From contig OW203983.1 in assembly GCA_934047225.1 (NCBI GenBank), positions 558,001 through 622,000 on the forward strand: 64,000 bases of DNA, read 5' to 3'. The notes beneath the pieces were generated by a model that searched no databases, was not told where the DNA came from, and saw nothing but the letters and a program-made list of their open reading frames with translations. The stretch is from Ypsolopha sequella. Lineage: Eukaryota > Arthropoda > Insecta > Lepidoptera > Ypsolophidae. A program made the position numbers and the translations under genes. Each line of letters begins with the position of its first letter. Position 1 is the first letter of the stretch. Shown one piece after another: positions 12,801-22,207 of the stretch.

Positions 12801-15800
12801 GTCCAAGTTATGTTGATGGGAGATTTTCGATAAGTGAGATCGTATCGTACTGCATTCGATAAGTGAGGTCGTATCATATTGCATTCATGGAGTCGCGTTC
12901 TTGCAAAAAATAGCAGGCAACTTATTTTTTGTAACTTTTCACGTTTGCATGGTCTGTTTTAGGGAATTATTTTGACGTAATCAGGTTATTGTATGTGATA
13001 CATGAACGATACAAGAACAGTGAATTAAGTATGTTCCTACTAATTTTCACGCTCCCATTACACACATAAAGAATTCAATATGCTACAGGCAAAAGCCAAA
13101 GAGGAGGAGAAGAAGAAAATAATTCTTCTTAGGAATTAAAATTTGCAGAATTCCGTTTTAATTCCGTTTTAATTCCGTTTTAATTTTTTGTATTGAAAGA
13201 CGTTGCGTTTCAGAAATCAGTTTAATCATTTTCGAGATAAAATTTAAATTTGTCTCTATCAATCAGACAGACAAAGTTTTTTTTAATAATGTGTAAATAG
13301 AATAAATAATATGTAGATAAAAGGTGATTCTGAAGACTCGAATTTTAGTTTTAGGGCAGTAAAAAATAAATTTTCTCCATTAAAAAATTGCCTTTAAGTG
13401 TAACGAACAAAAGCTAAATTACTTAAGAAAAAATTAAGTATTGACAGCACTTAAACTAAAATGAAAGCCTTCAAAATCGGCTTTATTGTAAAGGCAAAGA
13501 TAAGATTTAAAAATCTATTTTTTACTTATCTACTTTTTTATGAGTATTACTATTAGGATTGGATTAGTTAGTTTTACTAAAATTAGATTAGTAAGTTTTT
13601 GAAGAAATGGCCTTAAGAGGAGGCTTTCCTTTTTCAACAGTTTTAAACGATTGTACTGAATCTACCACAGACGCAATCAATATGAAAATTAGATATATGT
13701 TTTTTCAAACATTTATCTTTACTTTGTAAGTAGCGTTACCTAATTGGAAAACTTTAGCTCGATATTTTTATTTTTGAAAATAGTCTCTTTTCGAGTGTTT
13801 TTTCGGTATTGCGTTTAACCCATTTGATTTTTATGTGTCATATTTTACTACCAATACAAAAATTTTGTTTATTAACCAATGTAAGTTGAAAAATTACTTA
13901 AATACAATATTGTAATTTTAGTCGATTTTAATCTTAAAATTAGACTCGTTCTAAATCGTTTCGCGCGCATTTTGGGGTACGCAATTTTCGGTTTTATGAA
14001 AGTTAGTCTACGGGTTATAATTGCAAAGTAACGCCTAAGGAAGGCCTCGTCTTAAGAACTATCCTAACAAAAACCACCCAAATTTACCCAATAAAACACT
14101 GCTCTTTTGAGTCTTTTAAACTGGTTAGAGCTATAAATTACAGGGTTGTGCCCCATCGCAGCGCAAGGGGCGGGGCCCTCCCTGCATGGCGCTTGCTTGT
14201 TCTCCACCGTAATGTACTCCACTATAATGTACTCCGAATCACATCTATGACACTTTAGCAGCTTCAAATTATAGTTGTCGCTAGTTCTATACATAACGGA
14301 AATAAAATTTAACGATTGCAGACAGCAGGTCTCTATGCACATGACCATTGCAGACAGCAGGTCTCTATGCACATGACCATTGCAGACAGCAGGTCTCTAT
14401 GCACATGACCATTGCAGACAGCAGGTCTCTATGCACATGACCATTGCAGACAGCAGGTCTCTATGCACATGACCATTGCAGACAGCAGGTCTCTATGCAC
14501 ATGACCATTGCAGACAGCAGGTCTCTATGCACATGACCATTGCAGACAGCAGGTCTCTATGCACATGACCATTGCAGACAGCAGGTCTCTATGCACATGA
14601 CCATTGCAGACAGCAGGTCTCTATGCACATGACCATTGCAGAAACCAAATTGAAGGGTTTCGTGGAAAAATAAAACATGTCCAAAAAATCTAATGTGATT
14701 TTGTTGTCTACGGTTTAGGATTACTGTCCTCTATCAACATATAGATGAAGTTTTGGAAACAATGCTTTAGTCATGAGATATGACAAGAGAATATAAATGT
14801 AGGCCATTTGAAAAACAACACACAAGTCAAGCCGCTTATTTGAAAAAATAGACTTGTCACAGCTTTCACTTGAAACAGGGATACAAAAAATATAACCTGC
14901 TATTTAGACTTAAGAATCACTATCGTAATTAATTGTTAAGGATTAATTACTAACCTTATAAAGATGAAACCTTCCCAAACGGGCTCAAATTAATTTTTGG
15001 AAAAAGAACCTGTGTCAATGCATATTCATTTAATTTTTGTATCTGCTATAAAATTTGCAAAAAGTGACATGTGTTGTTTTTCCTAGAAACCCTTCAATTC
15101 TTATGATGAGATTTTTCTGTATGACCGTGTGGTTGTAGGTCGCATTTTGTACGACGTGCCATGTGCCGTGTGCCGGGACCACTCCTCGGGCAAGCACTAC
15201 GGAGTGTTCGCGTGTGACGGATGCGCCGGCTTCTTCAAGCGGTCCGTGCGGCGCGAGCGCAGGTACGCGTGCAAGGCGACCAGCGCCAACACATGTCTCG
15301 TCGACAAGGCACACAGAAACCAGTGTCGCGCCTGCCGCCTCGCCAAGTGCCTTGACGCTGGCATGAACAAGGATGGTGAGCAATCTTCAACTTCGAGATT
15401 TCAAATTAATTTCAAAGTTTTCATTTAGATTTTCTTTGTTCCAGCTGTCCAACACGAAAGAGGTCCGAGGAACTCAACCATCAGACGCCAAATGGCCCTT
15501 TTCCTTAAAGACCCAGACATGCCATCGTCAGACATGATGATGCCGAGTGAATCTCCTACCGTTTTAGACCTAGCCATGCCCAAACACAGTCTTTTACCTC
15601 CTGCAACGCCTATTTCCCTGTTTCATAATCCCTATCACTCCTACACCAGACTGAATCGATTGATTCCTTCACTAGCCTCCTGTGTACCAGTCCTCCCACC
15701 ACCACCGATCACTTCAACTTTGCTCACTCCTAGAGACCCTGAGGGCATGTGCGAAGCGGCAGCCAGGCTTCTGTTCATGAATGTCAAATGGGCTAAGAAC

Positions 15801-17058
15801 GTTCCAGCCTTCACCTCCCTTTCTCTTTCCGACCGACTGCTCCTTCTCGAGGAGTCGTGGCGAGACCTCTTCGTCATCGGTTCAGCACAGTTCTTGTACC
15901 CAATGGACCTTAAAATCTTGCTAAACGGAAAGACAATCAGAATAGAAGCGAAAGATGTCGATATATTTGAATCGACTTTAGCAGAAATAGCGAACGTCCG
16001 TCCTGACAGCAACGAGTACTCATGTCTTCGTGCCATTGTGCTGTTCAGGACGAGCTTCGACAAAACGGACGGTGCCATTCCGACGACGGCGGACTCCAAG
16101 CGGCTCCAGGACCTCCCCGCCGTCGCCACTTTGCAAGATCACTCCAAAACAGTGCTTAACGAGGTAAAATACCGTTGCAGTTTTATTATTTAAAAATAAC
16201 GTAAGAAAATTAAATTTGTGGATACTGTTTATATGTTATAATTATAAAACGTACTCTTACTATAATAGATAAACCTACGAACATTATCGTATTCAATCAA
16301 TCCCTTCCTTAGAAATATTTCTCACTGGGACTCTCAACAAGATGTACATAATGGATTAAATGTTTTCCTCCCAGTAAAGCTAAGTTAGCAAGTTGGATAT
16401 GGATATTATGGTGTAGTGTTATTTTGAAACCAACTGCATCGTACCAGTAAAGACTGTGTGGTATAGCGTGCTCGTATAGGCTGCATTTTTTGTCGCTAAA
16501 ATGTCGAAATCTGGTAATAATACTATTTGGTGATAATACTATTTCATAATATGAACAACTTTTATTATAGATCGAGTCAATACGACAATCGCAAAAAAAT
16601 TGCTGTTGCATAGAATGATACGACCCTCCTTGACCAAAATGTGTCGAAAAATAAAAAATTGTTTTGCGATTTCAAAGCATTACCTGTTCACAAAGTTGAG
16701 GGGTTTTATTTTTCATAAAGATTAGACGTCAATTTTAAAATAAAATTAACACACACTTTTCTATCGCAAATAAGTTTCGCAACCAGCATCCCTATCCCTT
16801 CTCAAATACAAAAATAAGGGGAAGGGGAGGATTTTGTTATGTTTAGATAGAGTGACCCCAGTCTTCATTCCACAGTATGTCATGCGCACGTACCGAGGCG
16901 AAGCGAGCCGCTCGTGCCAGCTGCTGCAACTGCTGGCGAGCATCAGGCAGGTGGACGGCTCCACAGTCGAGGACCTGTTCTTCCGCGCCACCATCGGGGA
17001 CATCCCCATTCAAAGGATCATTAGCGACATGTACAGGAGCGGGAAAGACATCATTTGA
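6816..17058 (+). CDS. tll: tailless nuclear receptor (NR2E), four coding exons
   Basis: Orphan nuclear receptor acting in the nucleus as a DNA-binding transcription factor; in insects tll patterns the embryonic termini and brain. Model: exons 6816-6846, 15139-15375, 15445-16163 and 16876-17058, total 1170 bp, 389 residues plus TGA. Residues 12-90 are a C4-C4 zinc-finger domain (Cys19, 22, 36, 39, then 55, 63, 73, 76) with P-box [10 protein letters not shown]; its Ala is a tll hallmark compared with dissatisfaction. Next come [15 protein letters not shown] and a ligand-binding domain with the signature [20 protein letters not shown] and C-terminal [19 protein letters not shown]. All junctions are GT-AG and in phase. 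Exon 1 is the least certain: the split Ser codon gives [10 protein letters not shown], matching Drosophila tll as I recall it. The protein is somewhat shorter than fly Tll (about 450). Confidence 0.88.
7007..7618. repeat. 34-bp minisatellite, 18 units
   Basis: Units beginning CGGATGTGCACTGTCTGTCG start every 34 bp from 7007 to 7585. Variants (GCCCTG/GCACTG, ACAA/AGAA) are scattered. Open plus-strand frames across it are by-products of the unit lacking stops and are not genes. Confidence 0.97.
7833..7963. mobile_element. Short MITE with about 30-bp imperfect terminal inverted repeats
   Basis: Left end ACAGGTCGCGGCAATAAATA continuing to ATGCACATCG; the right end, reverse-complemented, reads ACAGGTCGAGGATGTAAATA then ATGCACATCG. 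Total 131 bp, no coding sequence. The superfamily is unclear. Confidence 0.75.
8396..8480. repeat. Three imperfect copies of a 25-30 bp AT-rich unit
   Basis: AATGTTTAGTTTAGTAT followed by GTTTA-rich sequence recurs three times with small length changes. Confidence 0.7.
9161..9226. repeat. 33-bp tandem duplication
   Basis: ACCAAAGGTAAACCAGA starts at 9161 and again at 9194, with a few substitutions between the two 33-bp copies. The 121-codon minus-strand frame covering it (9004-9369) has no recognisable domain. Confidence 0.85.
9434..10663. repeat. Possible 1.2-kb element bounded by 17-18 bp inverted repeats
   Basis: AGGGTACAACTTTAGGG at 9434-9450 is inverted at 10646-10663 (AGGGTACAACTTTAAGGG on the minus strand). 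The interior is AT-rich without a transposase. A non-autonomous DNA transposon is possible, but the inverted repeats are short and no target duplication was seen. Confidence 0.35.
11562..11966. repeat. 27-bp minisatellite, 15 units
   Basis: Units beginning CTTGTCGCCGGTCGCTACTG start every 27 bp from 11562 to 11940. The unit is 9 codons with no stop in three plus frames and one minus frame, so long open frames arise automatically. Variants are CTACTGCAAC versus CTACTGCTAC. I do not call a protein. Confidence 0.97.
12828..12885. repeat. 29-bp tandem duplication
   Basis: CGATAAGTGAGATCGTATC at 12828 is repeated at 12857 with four substitutions. Confidence 0.85.
14315..14634. repeat. 32-bp minisatellite, 10 units
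   Basis: Identical units beginning ATTGCAGACAGCAGGTCTCT start every 32 bp from 14315, followed by a partial eleventh (ATTGCAGA). It lies about 500 bp upstream of the tll zinc-finger exon. Confidence 0.97.
15139..15375 (+). CDS. tll: tll exon 2, DNA-binding domain
   Basis: Acceptor TTGTAG ends at 15138 and donor GTGAGC starts at 15376. The exon encodes the whole two-finger DNA-binding domain ending MNKD, and is GC-rich compared with its surroundings. All eight zinc-ligand cysteines are present. Confidence 0.95.
15445..16163 (+). CDS. tll: tll exon 3, hinge and ligand-binding domain
   Basis: Follows a 69-bp intron (15376-15444, acceptor CCAG). Begins AVQHERGPR, the T/A-box extension of the DNA-binding domain, then a Pro/Ser/Met-rich hinge and helices 3-9 of the ligand-binding domain. 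Donor GTAAAA follows GAG at 16163. Confidence 0.93.
16164..16875 (+). other. tll intron 3
   Basis: 712 bp, GTAAAA to CACAG, AT-rich with no repeat or RNA gene recognised. Open frames in it are chance. Confidence 0.85.
16876..17058 (+). CDS. tll: tll exon 4, ligand-binding domain C terminus
   Basis: Acceptor CACAG ends at 16875 and the join is in phase 0 (…LNE|YVMRTY…). Ends [19 protein letters not shown] then RSGKDII and TGA at 17056-17058. The C-terminal block is highly conserved in tll proteins. Confidence 0.93.
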   Translation, partial: YVMRTYRGEASRSCQLLQLLASIRQVDGSTVEDLFFRATIGDIPIQRIISDMYRSGKDII

Positions 17059-18145
17059 GTTTAGTTAAAAAAATATACGGTTAGGTATTGGAACCTCAAC
17101 CATCTAACCGCAAACCTAGAACCTAGTAAAAGTTATCTCGTACGAGTTGCATTATATCGGGCGATATGAAATAGGGTAACTCCTTCATTATAACTGGTGT
17201 AAGAACACTTTTATTAGTGTTGCACACTTTTATTAGTGTTGCACACTTTTACAGTTTTTGCTCTTGGATTTGCTTTTACGGATTAAGTTTTGAAAAACGT
17301 GGAATATTAAAAAGATGTTTGGCTACTCATACAAACCGAAATGTTTAGAACATTTTTGATTTAAATCATAGATTTAGCTAGTATCTGTGATTTAAATGTT
17401 GTGTGCTTACATTTGCCTAATTATTAAAGAGTTCTTGACATTCCAATTTAAGGGGCTAAATAAATGCTTTAATGTAAATAAGATGCAATAATTAGGATGT
17501 TAATATAGTTAGTTACATTTTTATTAAATTAAATACCTATTTAATAAGACTTTTGTAATCTTATCGGGTTATTAAATTTATTAAACAAAGCCTTGTTGTA
17601 CATTTTTATCGTGACAGATACCAAGTAGAAACTAATACCTCCTACAGAAGTCTACGGCCGCATTATGCTGTAAGAAAATCAGGCTTGAAAAGCAGCTCAA
17701 CGTGAAAAAAGTTATCGCCCTTTACATAATGATTGTTAGGGTAACGTACCCGAAGGGTGCCAAACGGGGCCTCCGCAACCTGTCTGTCTGTTCGTTTGTC
17801 ACAAGCGTCTACAGCTTCAGCCGTTATAGGTTATAGTTGAAATTGTTACATACTACGTGTTACTTTTTTCTAACGTCTTTATATTCAAAAACAAAAAAAT
17901 AAACAAATTTCACTCCCCTCCTCCCCGCTCCCGTGAAAACAGCGAAAGCAGGGTGAGTTTCAATAGAAATATCTCAATAGCTAAAGTTTCAATAGAAATA
18001 TCTCAATAGCTAAAGTTTCAATAGAAATATCTCAATAGCTAAAGGACTACTATAAAAAATAATACCCAGTATAGGAACACATATTTATTTTTTTGTATAG
18101 GGTGAAAGAAATTTTGAAATTGTTTAAACAAACAAAATAAAAATA
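17059..18145 (+). other. tll 3' untranslated region and downstream spacer
   Basis: A polyadenylation signal AATAAA lies at 17459-17464. A 19-bp unit (ACACTTTTATTAGTGTTGC) is duplicated at 17205 and 17224. At 17735-17890 is a dispersed insect-type repeat with GTCTGTCTGTTCGTTTGTCA. At 17958-18044 a 29-bp unit beginning TTTCAATAGAAATATCTC occurs three times. No other gene. Confidence 0.6.
17459..17464 (+). terminator. Candidate tll polyadenylation signal AATAAA
   Basis: First canonical AATAAA after the tll stop, about 400 bp downstream. Plausible 3' end signal; not proven. Confidence 0.45.
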
Positions 18146-18196
18146 CAGGTGGCCCAAAATAACGATGACAAGAGTTTTTACAAAAAATGTTGTCAA

Positions 18197-18573
18197 ATTT
18201 ATACGTACATCAAATAAGGTTAACAATTTATACGTACATCAAATAAGGTTAACAATTTATACGTACATCAAATAACGTTAACAATTTATACGTACATCAA
18301 ATAAGGTTAACAATTTATACGTACATCAAATAAGGTTAACAATTTATACGTACATCAAATAAGGTTAACAATTTATACGTACATCAAATAAGGTTAACAA
18401 TTTATACGTACATCAAATAAGGTTAACAATTTATACGTACATCAAATAAGGTTAACAATTTATACGTACATCAAATAAGGTTAACAATTTATACGTACAT
18501 CAAATAAGGTTAACAATTTATACGTACATCAAATAAGGTTAACAATTTATACGTACATCAAATAAGGTTAACA
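18197..18573. repeat. 29-bp minisatellite, 13 units, inside the Tc1/mariner element
   Basis: Units beginning ATTTATACGTACATCAAATA start every 29 bp from 18197 to 18545; one unit has a G-to-C change (AACGTTAAC). The array starts about 30 bp inside the left inverted repeat and ends just after the transposase stop, so it expanded from the subterminal region. Confidence 0.96.
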
Positions 18574-18608
18574 ATTATAAATATACACTTTATTTGATAC
18601 AAGAATTA

Positions 18609-19640
18609 CTATTTGTCTTCAAAATAACCTCCTTTAGCGCGGATACAAAGAGACAAACGCTTGGTAAAATTTTATACAATTTTCCGCACTTCCTCTACAT
18701 ATATTTTGTCCCACTCCCGTGTAAGTGTTGCTTTTAGCTCATCAACACTTCTATGACGCGTAGCACAAGACCTTGCTATTAAGATAGACCATAAACGGTA
18801 ATCCATAGCATTTAGATCAGGCGAGTAGGGGGGCCATTCTTTGGAGCTGATAAAACTACGAAAATTGTCTTTGCACCACTGTTGAACACTTAAGGCCCTC
18901 CCTGTGGTGTGAGCTGGAGCGGAGTCTTGCTGAAATATCCATGAACGATTACCAAAGTACTGTTAGCTCCAAGGAAGGAGCACATTTTCAAGAATGTCTC
19001 GTCGGTAGTTTTCTTAATACCCTTTTCTACAAAAATTAGGGGAGTTTTGCCAGTGGCGCAAATCACACCCCAAACCATAACTGTTTCAACGTTTTGGCGA
19101 TGTGGAACACATGCAGCAGCTCCAGAACGAGTGGAAGACCAGATCCTGCCATTTTGGTGATTATGGGCTTGCTCTATCGTAAATAATTTTTCGTCAGAGA
19201 ATACGATATTTTCCCAATTTGACGCTGCGGAGCACAACGCTAACGTTAAGCAAACGACATCTCTCAAGTCGAACTTTATTGTCTTTTTCCGTGGACAATT
19301 GCGCTTTTCTGTGTTTGTATGGCACCAATTGCAGATCATGTTTCACTATACTGTGTATGGTGGAGCGACTAATCCCCAAGTCTCGCGACATTTTCCTCAC
19401 CTTGGTCTGTGGATTACGCACTAACTTTATTTGATAATGTGTCGGTTCCTAGAAGTTCTAACAGTCCTCTTGCGTCCTCTTCCAGGATGGTCTCCGATGT
19501 TGCCAAGCTCGTTATAGCGCTTAATTGCTGCAGAAACTAACTGACGACTAACACCAAGAATCTTCACTATCTCACATTGCCTTTTTCCACGGTCATGCAA
19601 TGAAATTATGGCTCCACGTTGCCCTGATATAGCGAAATAA
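18609..19640 (-). pseudogene. Tc1/mariner-superfamily transposase
   Basis: DDE/D transposase that cuts and pastes the surrounding element. From high to low coordinates: helix-turn-helix region with GDHPGRGRKRTVRTS-like codons (about 19490-19440), a second helix-turn-helix SRDLGISRSTIHSIVKHDLQ (about 19385-19330), first Asp in NIVFSDEKLFTIEQ (about 19200), second Asp in WIFQQDSAPAHT (about 18930), third Asp in YSPDLNAMDYRLW (about 18820), stop 18609-18611. By my count 40 residues separate the second and third Asp, close to the DD41D rosa-like group rather than DD34D or maT DD37D. There are frameshifts near 19210 and 18960 and an in-frame stop near 18955. The N terminus is cut by the nested insertion. 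Confidence 0.8.
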
Positions 19641-19648
19641 ATATATAT

Positions 19649-20041
19649 TATACTACACCTGTTCGGAAAGTACCTTCTTACTTTTTTGAAAACGATGCAG
19701 AAAATACGTCATTACTGCCATACAAATATGCGGGCGGAAAAAGTAAATGAAAATTCATTGTTAACGTGCTTGAGCGTGCAGAAAAAGTATATGCAAATCC
19801 ATTGTTAACGTGATGTTTTTTTTTAAATAACATAAAGAATGAGCAAGTGGCCAAGTGGCCAGTATTATTTTGCGAACTCGTACATAAAACTCGAAAAATG
19901 ATACTGGCCACTTGCTTTTCCTGTACATAATAAAAAATAAGAAGGAAATAAAAAGTGACAATTGCACGCGAGTCAGTCGGTTTCTTTTATTGTATCTTGA
20001 TTAAAAGTAAAATTATACTATTTCTTCGCAGGTGTAGTATA
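19649..20041. mobile_element. Nested MITE-like insertion in the Tc1/mariner element
   Basis: TATACTACACCTG at 19649-19661 is inverted at 20029-20041. Inside, GCAAGTGGCC-type arms at about 19848 and 19910 form a hairpin. Sequence to about 20170, with another hairpin around GGCCCTTGGCTTCGCC, may belong to the same insertion. The Tc1 transposase start has been lost here. Confidence 0.6.
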
Positions 20042-20630
20042 AAGCACTATGTATCACTCGGGAGAAAGTGCGATTCCCAACTCGTCTGTATTGAGGCCCT
20101 TGGCTTCGCCTCGGGCCTCAAACTACACCCTCGTTGGTAATCTTCCCCTTTCTTCCCTCGGTGAACAATGTACTATTTTACACTTTTTAGTAAACGAACT
20201 ATGTTCAAAATGACGCCGATGAATGAGTATACATCAACAAAAAACAAAAGAGAACGCAAACTATTCCATTTTTGAAATTTTTACTTTTTCATTTTTTCAA
20301 CGTTATTTTGGGCCACGGTGTACTTACTGGTTTGTCTTTACAGGATGAAATGATAACATTACAACCAATATATTTTTGAGAAAAATTATAATTAATTTAA
20401 CACGCTTTATTTAGTGATGGATAGATCATAAGCTATAGAAGGTTGTACTACCAGGTGTTTTGTCTCAAAGTGTGACCAAGCCGATGTATGACGTCATCAT
20501 TCTTTTGCATTTTTTTCTGAAGCCTATCGCTTTGTATCAAATAAAAGGGCTTCATTGTAAAAATTACTATATCATTACATTTCAGCCACTTGTACACTAC
20601 ACCAGCGATAACATGCTACCGCAAGACTCT

Positions 20631-21810
20631 TTACGTGCTCATGGAACGTGGGTTGGTGGTCGAAAATGACACCCAAGTCTCTGATAGAGTCAACACGAGC
20701 AATGACTTCAGAGTCAAGCGTGTAGAGTTAAGAATAGCTATGGGTCGATGGTCCTCTACTTTAGATGCGTCATTTGATTTTGGATTAGGACTTACCCGTG
20801 ACATCTTCCATTTGGAAGGATATTTACCCGTTTTCAGAGAAAGGTTTAGTAAGTAACCTATCGGGAGGGATAACACATCGCTGCAAGCCTTAAGAATATA
20901 AGGAGGCATAGTTTTGTCCAATCGAGCTTTGAGACTTTACTTGCCTTAAACCCATTACAACATCATCCTCAGTAATGTGCGAGATATTGACGTAGTTTGT
21001 CGAATTGCCCAAATTGAGGCGATTAGTCTCCTTTGAGTTAAGATTTCGTGTGTCGGTAAGAAAAACACTAGAAAAAAATTGAGAAAAGGCTGTTGCTGCC
21101 ACTTCACCTACACATTTCTCATCCTGGTACGTAACACAAGGCTCAAACCCACTCTTAGTTTTCAAACTCAACAAGCGTGGATTGGACTTAAAATTGTCTT
21201 CAATTTTGAATATGCATGCATCATACTGAGATGACATCCTTTTTTTGATTTCGAGTCTTAGAGCGCTAATCTTTAGGTACACATTTGGGTCACTTGTAGC
21301 TTTCCATTTACTGTGTAAAATGGCCTTACACTTGATATCCTTTATAAGATCTCCCGTGAACCAGACCGGATGTCGCAACTGACGAGATTTAGGGCTACAC
21401 TTTTTAGGAACACAAAGATTAAAAATACCATAGAGGACATTGTAAAAGGCATCAACAGCTGTATCTACATCCCTGGACTCTAGGACAGCATCCCAAGTAG
21501 CTTCATGAACCAACCGATGTAACAGGACAAAATCTGCTTTAGCAAAATTCCAGTCGAGGCTGGCATCAATATTACTCAGGTCTAGAAAACCAGAGCGACG
21601 TACTTGAAGCACATTGTCCAGTGGCACCGTGACGTCAAGAGGAGGATGGTAAGCGTCGGCACGAGGGACCAGACCACCTCCACCTGCAGCACGTACGTCC
21701 ACACTACCCAAGTTCTCCGGTACCAGCACCACATCTAACTTACCTCCAAATGCATTCAGAATTTCATTCGTCTCTTTCAAACACTTAGAAAATAACAAAA
21801 ATAATGACAT
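20631..21810 (-). pseudogene. LINE ORF2 linker and reverse-transcriptase fragment
   Basis: A 306-codon open stretch (21810-20890) contains PVWFTGDLIKDIKCK and ITEDDVVMGL, typical of the endonuclease-RT linker of jockey-like LINEs. After a frame change the RT N-terminal block WKMSRVSPNPKSND and HRPIAILNS follows (about 20820-20745). It then jumps straight to sequence coding for a late RT/thumb segment (20740-20640), so motifs A-D with the catalytic Asp pair are deleted. Confidence 0.75.
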
Positions 21811-21835
21811 ATATTTTCGGAGGCACTATTTAAAT

Positions 21836-22207
21836 TTAAGTCACAAATATCAAGACCACAGAATTATTATCACTCATCACACTTTCAACCAAGGTAAACC
21901 AACTTATATATACATCGTCTTTTGAATTTGGTGGAATACAAATTACACATACAATAATATCAACATTGTTATGACTAACGGAAGCCCAGAGATCTTCCCC
22001 TTTGTCGGTTTCCAGATCACTGCAGCGCTGGAGTGAAATACCGGCTTTCGCAGCGAGTAGGACTCCGCTAAATTCGCGAAAAAAAATTGCTTTATAGAAA
22101 AGTTTCATACCTATTTTGGCGTGTTGGAAAATAGTATACCCTATAGTAAGAGACGGCTTCATATTAATGCTTTTGACATTATCAAAACCGAGTCTCTTTA
22201 CACGCAA
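21836..22207 (-). pseudogene. LINE APE-type endonuclease fragment
   Basis: The block around SGVLLAAKAGISLQRCSD and DIIVCVICIPPNSKDD matches the second half of APE-type endonucleases of jockey-like LINEs. The GDFN motif is lost to a frameshift at about 21840, where the linker continues in another frame. Confidence 0.7.

Larger units (their letters stand above)
6847..15138 (+). other. tll intron 1 (8.3 kb), array-filled
   Basis: If exon 1 is right, this intron holds a 34-bp x18 array starting about 160 bp after the donor, a 131-bp MITE, a 27-bp x15 array, several two-copy duplications and a 32-bp x10 array ending about 500 bp before exon 2. Segments 7964-9160, 10664-11561 and 11970-14314 otherwise look non-coding and AT-rich. 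A fragment near 12606-12884 has an open minus-strand frame but no recognisable domain. Confidence 0.6.
18146..20320 (-). mobile_element. Tc1/mariner-superfamily transposon, DD40D-like, nested and decayed
   Basis: Inverted termini of about 20 bp: CAGGTGGCCCAAAATAACG at 18146 and, on the minus strand from 20320, CACCGTGGCCCAAAATAACG. Both ends are flanked by TA (18144-18145, 20321-20322), the superfamily target duplication. It contains a minus-strand transposase pseudogene (about 19640-18609), a 13-copy 29-bp array near the left end, and a nested insertion from 19649 that removes or displaces the transposase start. Confidence 0.85.
20600..22207 (-). mobile_element. LINE (jockey-like), internally deleted
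   Basis: Minus-strand non-LTR element with endonuclease remnant (22207-21836), linker and reverse-transcriptase start (21810-20770) and then, after an internal deletion, a late RT segment with DSIRDLGVIF-like codons (about 20695). The catalytic RT core is absent. No 5' or 3' end was defined. Confidence 0.8.

Noticed and set aside
12606..12884. 92-codon minus-strand frame that looks compositionally protein-like.
   Set aside because: No family recognised and it spans a 29-bp duplication; could be transposase debris but cannot be supported.
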